5,376 bases of DNA. Source: an uncultured Bacteroidales bacterium. Lineage in GTDB: Bacteria; Bacteroidota; Bacteroidia; Bacteroidales; UBA1715. Numbering within the stretch: the first letter of the stretch is position 1; every line of letters starts with the position of its first letter. The stretch covers positions 1 through 5,376 of the forward strand of contig CALAUG010000016.1 in the NCBI GenBank assembly GCA_937892155.1, in the 5' to 3' direction. The notes under the pieces were generated by a model. It did not search any database, was not told where the DNA came from, and worked only from the letters and a program-made list of their open reading frames with translations. The position numbers were made by a program, and so were the translations under genes. This document shows positions 1-5,260 of this stretch, one piece after another.

Positions 1-463
1 CGCACAGCGGCAACCCGTTGACGAACAGCAGCACGTCTGGACGGCGGTTTTCCTTTTGGCCGTTGTTGGTGTATTCTACCACAAACTGATTGACCACACG
101 GAAGATGTTGTTTTCCGGATGCTCGAAGTTGATGAGGGGCACCATCTGCGCCAGGCCATTTTGCGGTATAAACTGCACGCCATCCACCATCCAGCCATAC
201 ACTTTGTGCAGGGTGGCGAAATCGTTCTCGGCACCAACCAGACGAACGGTATCGTATATTTGTGCCACCTCTTCTTCTGTAAAGGAAGGATTGGTTTCCG
301 TGATAAACTGCTTGAAATCCTCTGCGATGAGCACTTCGTTTTTGCTGCGGTGAATATCGTTGCCGGCGGTATATTGCCAGCCCGCGTTCTCCAAGAACCC
401 GATGAAGGCATTCTCGAACTCTGATTCGCAGTAACGGCCGTTATAATTGGTGAGTCTGGACAT
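1..463 (-). CDS. hsdR: Type I restriction enzyme R subunit, N-terminal part (runs off left edge)
   Basis: HsdR is the ATP-driven translocase and nuclease subunit of a type I restriction enzyme; with HsdM and HsdS it pulls in DNA from unmethylated target sites and cuts at a distance. Only the first 154 residues are present. They match the start of an HSDR_N nuclease domain: an early acidic segment (ESEFENAF, residues 13-20) and RPDVLLFVNGLPL at 141-153, where Pro142-Asp143 fits the PD of the PD-(D/E)xK site. The following E-x-K strand and the helicase motor lie outside the window. The ATG at 461-463 is chosen because it begins the family-like sequence (MSRLTNYNGRYCESEFE) and sits seven bases after the AlbA_2 stop codon, so the two genes are almost certainly co-transcribed and perhaps translationally coupled. 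The start context is A-rich with no Shine-Dalgarno, usual for Bacteroidota. Its GC content (37 of 60 bases at 1-60) is far above that of the cassette to the right. No frameshift is visible. Confidence 0.9.
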   Translation of the reverse strand, partial: MSRLTNYNGRYCESEFENAFIGFLENAGWQYTAGNDIHRSKNEVLIAEDFKQFITETNPSFTEEEVAQIYDTVRLVGAENDFATLHKVYGWMVDGVQFIPQNGLAQMVPLINFEHPENNIFRVVNQFVVEYTNNGQKENRRPDVLLFVNGLPLC

Positions 464-470
464 TGACTAA

Positions 471-1874
471 TTATTTTTCATTGTTTTGAGTAAAGTTGTT
501 TTGTAAGATTACCCATCGTCCGGCACTGGTATTGCCCTCGTGAGCAACCAGACCCATTTCTTGCAATTTAGAAAGGTCTCTCCTAATGGTTCTCATAACA
601 ACCGATAATTCTTCCGACATCCGGTTTGCTGAGACAGTCGCGTCCAGTTTTATCATTTCTAATATTTTCTTTTGTCTATCAGTCAATTGAACTTGCGACA
701 AACTTACGACATCACTGGTGACATCACTGGTGACATCACTGGTGACATCACTGGTGACATTTTGTCTCCAAACCGTCACCCTCACGCCTCCGTCAATCTG
801 TTCGACAGTTGGCAGTTTCATTCCTGCTTCCTTGAAGCCTTCCATAATCTTTTTGTAGCCAAGCCCCCATTTATCAATGAAACCCGCCTTGAAGAAAGTG
901 AAAGCAATATTTTTGTTACGAGGCTTTGACGAATGGCGACGCAAAAGCGTTTCCGTGGTATATCCTTCCGGAAGTTCTCCTTCGTTCCACACTTCAATGC
1001 GGTCATCATACACGTGCATCTGGATAGCAGCACCTGAATACAGTTTATGGGCGATGGCATTGTAAAGGATTTCACGAAAAGCCTTATCAGGAATTTCCAA
1101 TGTCTCAATGCGTTGCATGCCTTCAAAACGTATTGGAGCATGAAGATACTTGAATTTCAGCACTTCCATCACCTTGTCTGCCATTTGGATGATATTGCCT
1201 GCTATGATATCCTGTTCAAGCAGGTCGCCTTCATCTTTTCCAAATCTACCTATCTGAAATTCCACACTTGTAAAGTACTTCTGAGGTTTTTTGGCGAACA
1301 ACAACAAAGCGGCATTTTTCAAATTGCCATCGTCATCAAGGAGATTGAGGTTGTCAAGCACATCGTGAGTCGATTCCGACAATTCGTCCGAATCAATACG
1401 GCCTGCTGTAATTCCTTTCTTCAGGAAATAATCTATTGCATCCCTGTCGATGGCATCAATCGTAGCCTTAGTATGACCAATATCATCCCACGAGCGTCCC
1501 ATCTTCCGCAGGATAAACTCTTGCAAGGCCAAGCCTTTCAGTTCCTGTTTAGTACTGCCGCTACGATAATGGTAGTGTCCGCGATAACTAATAGGCACGC
1601 TGCTCGGTTGGACAGCAATGTCAATATAGTCAAGTTCTTCGGCCTTATGCAGGTTCACGTCAGCCACAATGCCAAGATGAGTAACTATCTTGTTTGGAAT
1701 ATCTTCCAAAAGCCGCTTGCTATCCAACACGCCGACCACCTCATGGTTATCGTTCACACCAATGTAAATTCTGCCGCCTTGCGCATTGGCAAAACCGCAA
1801 ATCCATTCCAAATACTTGTCGTTCCACGACTCTTTGTATTCTATGTTCTGACTTTCGTCTATGTTCAATCTCAT
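471..1874 (-). CDS. AlbA_2 (Schlafen-type) / GHKL ATPase / winged-helix protein
   Basis: A 467-residue protein of the family often annotated as ATP-binding protein or putative transcriptional regulator (COG2865-like). Visible domains in order: an N-terminal AlbA_2 domain (about 1-125) with IEYKESW at 11-17, FANAQGG at 28-34 and YIGVND at 37-42; a middle region (about 130-250); a HATPase_c_4-like domain (about 260-358) with REILYNAIAHK at 267-277 as N-box (Glu268, Asn272, His276), EVWNEGELPEG at 294-304 and KWGLGYKKI at 335-343; a linker of four TSDV repeats (374-389); and a winged helix (about 397-456, LTDRQKKILEMIK then MRTIRRDLSKLQEMGLV). The length is normal for the family. AlbA_2 domains occur in bacterial regulators and in Schlafen proteins, where the related core can cleave RNA; which applies here is unknown. 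The gene has its own candidate promoter and ends seven bases before hsdR, so it may tune hsdR expression or act as an accessory effector. The start at 1872-1874 is the first ATG before the conserved sequence. Confidence 0.88.
   Translation of the reverse strand: MRLNIDESQNIEYKESWNDKYLEWICGFANAQGGRIYIGVNDNHEVVGVLDSKRLLEDIPNKIVTHLGIVADVNLHKAEELDYIDIAVQPSSVPISYRGHYHYRSGSTKQELKGLALQEFILRKMGRSWDDIGHTKATIDAIDRDAIDYFLKKGITAGRIDSDELSESTHDVLDNLNLLDDDGNLKNAALLLFAKKPQKYFTSVEFQIGRFGKDEGDLLEQDIIAGNIIQMADKVMEVLKFKYLHAPIRFEGMQRIETLEIPDKAFREILYNAIAHKLYSGAAIQMHVYDDRIEVWNEGELPEGYTTETLLRRHSSKPRNKNIAFTFFKAGFIDKWGLGYKKIMEGFKEAGMKLPTVEQIDGGVRVTVWRQNVTSDVTSDVTSDVTSDVVSLSQVQLTDRQKKILEMIKLDATVSANRMSEELSVVMRTIRRDLSKLQEMGLVAHEGNTSAGRWVILQNNFTQNNEK
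708..760 (-). repeat. 12-bp tandem repeat, four copies plus a partial one, inside the AlbA_2 gene
   Basis: On the plus strand the unit gacatcactggt occurs four times exactly at 708-719, 720-731, 732-743 and 744-755, followed by a partial gacat at 756-760. On the coding strand it encodes TSDV four times (residues 374-389) between the GHKL ATPase domain and the winged helix. The unit is four codons, so copy-number changes would lengthen or shorten the linker without a frameshift. Each junction also contains TCACtgGTGA, a short inverted repeat. Perfect identity between copies suggests recent expansion by slippage. Low-complexity linkers at this place are, to my knowledge, common in this family. 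Confidence 0.95.
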
Positions 1875-1888
1875 TGCTATAAACCGTT

Positions 1889-1900
1889 ACAATATATTGT
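1889..1900. promoter_or_regulatory. Perfect 12-bp palindrome, candidate operator
   Basis: ACAATATATTGT is its own reverse complement. It lies 14 bases upstream of the AlbA_2 start codon and three bases downstream of the candidate -7 element, which puts it over the expected transcription start. That is a typical place for a repressor site. The downstream gene encodes a winged-helix protein, so autorepression is a reasonable guess. A 12-bp palindrome rich in A and T can occur by chance, and binding is not shown by sequence alone. Confidence 0.4.
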
Positions 1901-1903
1901 CTG

Positions 1904-1911
1904 CAAATGTA
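1904..1911 (-). promoter_or_regulatory. Candidate Bacteroides-type promoter (-7 element) for AlbA_2-hsdR
   Basis: Read on the minus strand this is TACATTTG, a full match to the Bacteroides -7 consensus TAnnTTTG. It would start transcription about 20 bases before the AlbA_2 ATG. The nearest upstream TTTG (plus-strand 1936-1939) leaves a 24-base gap, a few bases longer than the usual spacing of about 19-21, so the -33 part is weak. If real, AlbA_2 and hsdR form a separately controlled transcription unit downstream of the cassette. Confidence 0.5.
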
Positions 1912-1962
1912 CCATTTTATCTGTTTTTTTCATTCCAAAGTTTTGAGGATTGGAAAGAAATT

Positions 1963-2559
1963 TTATTGTTGCATTACAAATAATTTCAGTTTCACCATCT
2001 CTGCTCTAAAGGAATATGTTTCTGTTACAATTTCTTTAATCCTATCATCCGTATAAGAGACGAGACCTTTGCACATAGATATTTTCGACTTATCACTTTT
2101 ATCAATAGGAGTATTTGTCAACAAGTCTTTTATGCCTTTATATTTCTTTTTAAAAGCAATTTCATATTTCTCTAAATCATCTTTTTCTAAAACAGTTTTC
2201 AACAAATCAAAAATATTTTGCTTAACCAAACCTATACTATGTATTTTTAAATTAACTTCGTTATAAGATGGCTTTTGTCTAATGAGTGAATCTATTTCTT
2301 TCAATATATTCTCAACCTCATTTATTTGCTCCACAATTAAATCTACTTCAAATTGTTTGTTTTTGGATTCTTTGTCTAAAATTGTCGCTATGTAAATAGT
2401 TAATCCTACTGTAACAAATAGACTCAGAGCATCAATAATGCTGATGCTATTATCTAAATTGAAACATCCCCACTCAATCAGATCACCTATGACTATCCCA
2501 ATGCCGAAAATAGAGAAATAAATCAGAAATTGTTTCTTATTTAGTTTTTTCATATGCAT
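1963..2559 (-). CDS. Two-helix membrane protein with cytoplasmic helical domain (cassette gene 3)
   Basis: I do not recognise a named family. The 198-residue product has a short basic N-terminus (MHMKKLNKKQ), a hydrophobic segment at about 11-27 (FLIYFSIFGIGIVIGDLI), a second at about 41-61 (IIDALSLFVTVGLTIYIATI), and then a charged, mostly helical region of about 135 residues. Residues 68-95 (EVDLIVEQINEVENILKEID) look like a coiled coil. This predicts an inner-membrane hairpin with most of the protein in the cytoplasm. No catalytic motif is visible. The gene overlaps the end of the DUF4325 gene by 23 bases, so the two are probably translationally coupled and made together. An alternative ATG two codons later (2551-2553) would shorten the overlap and cannot be excluded. 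As the only membrane protein of the cassette it is the natural candidate for output or sensor; this is inference. The gene is very AT-rich. Confidence 0.78.
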   Translation of the reverse strand: MHMKKLNKKQFLIYFSIFGIGIVIGDLIEWGCFNLDNSISIIDALSLFVTVGLTIYIATILDKESKNKQFEVDLIVEQINEVENILKEIDSLIRQKPSYNEVNLKIHSIGLVKQNIFDLLKTVLEKDDLEKYEIAFKKKYKGIKDLLTNTPIDKSDKSKISMCKGLVSYTDDRIKEIVTETYSFRAEMVKLKLFVMQQ

Positions 2560-2878
2560 CTCTTAAATAGTCATTGATTTCGTCAATATAATCTGGATTT
2601 TCGTCAGAAATGAACTCAATTATTTTTATGAGTTCATCATAATCCACATGATTTGTTCTAATCAATCCACCAAAAGATTCTTCTAAAAAAGAAGTTCCCA
2701 AACCTGCTGTTCCATCAAGATCAACTCTTAATTTGCATCCACTTTCTTTCGCATTTTTAAACTTAGGAAACAGTACATTCTCACGAAATTCTTCACCAGA
2801 AAAATCTCCTTCCTCTTGGTACCGTGCTCCCGGAGTAGCACTAAAATCCGTTGAAATTTTTACAATAATTGGTTCCAT
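2537..2878 (-). CDS. STAS-like DUF4325 protein (cassette gene 2)
   Basis: A 113-residue protein matching DUF4325, a small family described as STAS-like. Visible hallmarks: KISTDFSATPGARY at 7-20, DFSGEEFRE at 25-33 and VDLDGTAGLGTSFLEESFGG at 52-71. The last block resembles the strand-loop-helix of anti-anti-sigma factors that carries their regulatory phosphoserine; by eye Thr62-Ser63 fall where SpoIIAA and RsbV have Ser-Ser. STAS proteins of that type are phosphorylated by a GHKL kinase and released by a phosphatase; the adjacent upstream gene encodes a GHKL ATPase, so these two are likely partners. The start is taken as the ATG at 2876-2878, nine bases after the ATPase stop codon. A GTG at 2885-2887, directly abutting that stop, would add three residues (MKN) and is less likely but possible. 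The 3' end overlaps the membrane-protein gene. The product is acidic and should be cytoplasmic; no signal peptide or membrane segment is seen. Confidence 0.85.
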   Translation of the reverse strand: MEPIIVKISTDFSATPGARYQEEGDFSGEEFRENVLFPKFKNAKESGCKLRVDLDGTAGLGTSFLEESFGGLIRTNHVDYDELIKIIEFISDENPDYIDEINDYLRDAYEKTK

Positions 2879-2887
2879 ATTCTTCAC

Positions 2888-3952
2888 TTAATTTATTATG
2901 CTTTTATTATTTTTATTTAATTCCCAATAAACAAAAGTTCCCGTCAAATTGTTTGTCATTTCTTTATAATCATCTTTATCAACATTTGCATATACATCAT
3001 TTGTAATAACTATTAAATTAGAAATAGCATTATTCTTATAAGCTTTATATATGCCTGGTAGCCCCTTTCCTCTATTATAAGCTTGTTCCTTTATAAGTTC
3101 ATGAATTTTGCCTTCCAATAATAATTTCAAAATATCAGCATTATTTTTAGGACTAAAAATCTTTGTTATTTTGTCCAAAATTTTTGCGAACTTACCATTT
3201 TTCTTATTTCTTAAACTATCTATTATACCAACACCGTAATCTATAAAAGAGAAACATATTTTATCTTTTTCTTTATCATGTACAATTGAAGACCACCACA
3301 ATTTTTCTCCTTTTTGTTGATTAGAGGCATGATTATTTGTATTCTGCATCAATTCAATAAATACTCTTTGTAGTCCTGGACATCGTCTTGGTTGTGACCA
3401 CAGTTTTACACTTGCATTTTCAATAATTTTGCTAGAAAGAGCAGAATTCACATTCTTATTTGCATGCGTGTATATTTTCTTATCGAAAGTATATGTATCT
3501 TCATCGTTAAAATTCTTATACAAATATTCTAAAAATCCAGAACCTTTTAATATTGATTCTGCATTTTTATCTTTAGGGAAACTACCATTAAAGTCAATTT
3601 TTTTTGCTTTGAATTGAATTAATTTTGACAATAACACCACAATAGCATCATATGAAATAGAATAAGTGTCTTCCATTTGAATAAACACTTTTTTCTTATT
3701 TTCAAAACAACGATCTATCTTGCTTATGAAGTCCAATACACCTTCAGTATTTTCCAACAAAGAAAATTGATTTGGAGCTTTTATCTTTTTGTAATCATGG
3801 AATCTGTTTTGAACATGCTTAAGTCTTCTTTGTGCTTTACTTAACCCAAGAAGACTACGGTTATGATTCCTTTTATTTCGCTTAAAACGAATTTTTCTGC
3901 GAAATTGATTATTATCATGATTTTTCTTTATTCTTTTCAACTTAGTATCCAT
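2888..3952 (-). CDS. STAS-like / GHKL ATPase, anti-sigma-kinase-like (cassette gene 1)
   Basis: A 354-residue protein in three parts. Residues 1-57 are strikingly basic, crowded with Lys, Arg and His, and may bind nucleic acid or membrane. Residues about 65-150 look like a degenerate STAS-like fold (KKVFIQMEDTYSISYDAIVVLL). Residues about 175-345 form a histidine-kinase-type ATPase: N-box IELMQNTNNHA at 199-209 (Glu200, Asn204, His208), G1 box DYGVGI at 238-243, G2 box RGKGLPGI at 294-301, and a closing GTFVYWEL at 338-345. No DHp helix, phosphoacceptor histidine context, sensor or receiver domain is seen, so it is not an ordinary two-component kinase. It is closer in logic to RsbW/SpoIIAB-type serine kinases, and the next gene encodes a possible STAS substrate. 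The start at 3950-3952 is the first ATG after the intergenic gap. Very low GC (12 of 60 bases at 3121-3180) suggests horizontal acquisition. ATP binding is well supported; kinase activity and target are inference. Confidence 0.85.
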   Translation of the reverse strand: MDTKLKRIKKNHDNNQFRRKIRFKRNKRNHNRSLLGLSKAQRRLKHVQNRFHDYKKIKAPNQFSLLENTEGVLDFISKIDRCFENKKKVFIQMEDTYSISYDAIVVLLSKLIQFKAKKIDFNGSFPKDKNAESILKGSGFLEYLYKNFNDEDTYTFDKKIYTHANKNVNSALSSKIIENASVKLWSQPRRCPGLQRVFIELMQNTNNHASNQQKGEKLWWSSIVHDKEKDKICFSFIDYGVGIIDSLRNKKNGKFAKILDKITKIFSPKNNADILKLLLEGKIHELIKEQAYNRGKGLPGIYKAYKNNAISNLIVITNDVYANVDKDDYKEMTNNLTGTFVYWELNKNNKSIIN

Positions 3953-4085
3953 GACAAATATGGTATTTTGGGCTGAATTCTAGTTATAAATACTACTTCT
4001 CGGTTTGCAGTTTCAATTAACGATGTAAAATTACAATAATGATTTTTACTCTTTCCTTGTGCCGCCACACCAGCACCGGGGCAAA
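3953..4085 (-). other. Gap between hsdS and the cassette; weak candidate promoter
   Basis: No credible gene lies here. Read on the minus strand, the part next to hsdS (4055-4084) is GC-rich, while the rest is AT-rich like the cassette, so a composition boundary falls inside the gap. A possible promoter for the cassette is TTGAAA (plus-strand 4011-4016) with TATTTATAA (3984-3992). The spacer to TATTTA is 18 bases, but this is not the TAnnTTTG form expected in Bacteroides and is weak. TAATTTTA a little further upstream is another one-mismatch candidate. No convincing terminator follows hsdS: the GC-rich stretch can form only a short GTGC/GCAC stem and has no T tract. Read-through from hsdS into the cassette is therefore possible. 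Confidence 0.35.
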
Positions 4086-5213
4086 CTATTTTCGTTCCTT
4101 TCTCCCTTCCTCAATACTCCCTTTTATCAATATCGGACAAATGTCCTTGATTTGCGCTTTCAACTGCTCGTTGATTGCAAATCTCGCCATTTGTACTTTG
4201 TATAATTCACTAATGGTATTCTGTTCATCTTCTGTAGCATTCGGGATTTCTAGACTAAGAAATCTATTCCATGAAAGACTTCCTCTTGCACTTGCATCAC
4301 AAGCGAACCAACCTTTCCGCTCAAATTCTGGGCGATTAACATTTACCATAAAATATTCTGGATTAATACCATGGATTTTGAATGTGTAATAAGCTGGCGA
4401 AATCAGATAATTTTCATCTGAAGTATTCCTGGCTATCGTTAATCGACAATCTCTTCCAACTTTCATCAAAACAGCACCATATTCATCAGGAGTAACAATT
4501 TTATATTTGCTAAAGTCGAGTTCATTAGAATCAGCAATGGAATCAATAAAATAATTATCCATACTTAATCCAGTAAAACGATATGGATGATTGTCAAAAT
4601 TTCTGTTATCTATTTGAGTAACAAAATTACCGATTTCCACAAGTTTGTTTTGATGCTTGAGTTTGTCGATATATCCGTCGCACACGAGTTTCAAATCCTC
4701 CAGGCCGCGCTCGTAAGTCTGCTGGTTGGCCAACATCGCGTTATATACGTCCACGTACTTCTGCTGGATGTCGAGCGAAGGAAGGTCTAATTGCATATCA
4801 CATAAAGCGTCCCAAGAAAAGACTTCGGTTGAACTTCCCCAAGAACGATAGCACGCTTCTCTGTCCCATTCACTTCTATTAAAATGCAAGAAAAGATAAT
4901 CGGGGAGAATGACGCCAATCATCGAAGGCTTGATTCTAAAAGCGATGTTGTTCCAACTAATAATAAATGACTTTCCAAGGCTATTATATCCAAATCCAAT
5001 TTTCTTACCATGAGTTCTGGGATTATAGATAAACTCATTTGGTCTTACAATAATATACTTGGACAGGTCCGCTCCGTTGACATCAGCTTTTGTAGGAATG
5101 ATTTCTTTTGTAATTGTCATTCCCATTACATCATCAGGCCCAAATTTCAATTCCGTGTTGGACTCTTGAACAAGTTCAATTAAATCACCAATTTTGTATT
5201 TCTTCAATCCCAT
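4086..5213 (-). CDS. hsdS: Type I restriction-modification specificity subunit
   Basis: HsdS recognises the bipartite DNA target for both methylation and restriction. The 375-residue protein has the normal two-repeat layout: target-recognition domain 1 (about 1-147), ending in FSWDALCDMQLDLPSLDIQQ at 132-151; a helical conserved spacer (about 148-190, containing ANQQTYERGLEDLK); target-recognition domain 2 (about 191-325), ending in LSWNRFLSLEIPNATEDEQ at 313-331; and a second helical spacer (about 326-370). The parallel FSWDALCDMQLDLPS and LSWNRFLSLEIPN motifs at the end of each half are the usual sign of internal duplication. Length is slightly short but complete. The DNA for the central helix is GC-rich (35 of 60 bases at 4681-4740) while domain 2 DNA is AT-rich (16 of 60 at 4561-4620), consistent with domain exchange. 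It follows a DUF1016-like gene by 47 bases. No second hsdS copy or recombinase gene is in the window. The recognised sequence cannot be read from the protein alone. Confidence 0.93.
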   Translation of the reverse strand: MGLKKYKIGDLIELVQESNTELKFGPDDVMGMTITKEIIPTKADVNGADLSKYIIVRPNEFIYNPRTHGKKIGFGYNSLGKSFIISWNNIAFRIKPSMIGVILPDYLFLHFNRSEWDREACYRSWGSSTEVFSWDALCDMQLDLPSLDIQQKYVDVYNAMLANQQTYERGLEDLKLVCDGYIDKLKHQNKLVEIGNFVTQIDNRNFDNHPYRFTGLSMDNYFIDSIADSNELDFSKYKIVTPDEYGAVLMKVGRDCRLTIARNTSDENYLISPAYYTFKIHGINPEYFMVNVNRPEFERKGWFACDASARGSLSWNRFLSLEIPNATEDEQNTISELYKVQMARFAINEQLKAQIKDICPILIKGSIEEGRKERK

Positions 5214-5220
5214 AATCTGT

Positions 5221-5226
5221 TCCTCT
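5221..5226 (-). promoter_or_regulatory. Shine-Dalgarno-like site before hsdS
   Basis: On the minus strand AGAGGA lies seven bases before the hsdS ATG, a good Shine-Dalgarno spacing. It supports the start at 5211-5213. Such sites are uncommon in Bacteroidota, and the other genes in the window lack an equally clear one, so it may be fortuitous. Confidence 0.4.
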
Positions 5227-5260
5227 TTGATAAATGTATTTTTCTGCGTGATTGAATATT

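Noticed and set aside
56..424. Plus-strand open frame of 122 codons opposite hsdR
   Set aside because: The minus strand encodes a convincing HsdR N-terminus in this interval; the plus frame has no family-like features.
708..760. Tandem repeat considered as a CRISPR-like array
   Set aside because: The copies are directly adjacent with no spacers and lie in frame within a coding gene.
1047..1946. A long plus-strand open frame (299 codons) opposite the AlbA_2 gene
   Set aside because: Its translation shows no recognisable domain and it lies wholly antisense to a gene with clear domain motifs; it is a shadow of codon bias.
1933..1955. Inverted repeat TTCCAA / TTGGAA with an 11-base loop after the membrane-protein gene, considered as a terminator
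   Set aside because: The stem is only six AT-rich pairs, and on the minus strand it is followed by a run of A rather than T, so it is unlikely to terminate transcription there.
2888..3952. GHKL ATPase considered as a classical sensor histidine kinase
   Set aside because: No DHp helix, phosphoacceptor histidine region, transmembrane sensor or neighbouring response regulator is present; the partner is a STAS-like protein.
4055..4084. GC-rich stretch after hsdS, considered as an intrinsic terminator
   Set aside because: Only a four-base GTGC/GCAC stem with a ten-base loop is clear, and no T tract follows on the minus strand.
4039..4389. Plus-strand open frame of 116 codons opposite the hsdS 3' end
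   Set aside because: It overlaps the conserved second half of HsdS and shows no domain; antisense shadow.
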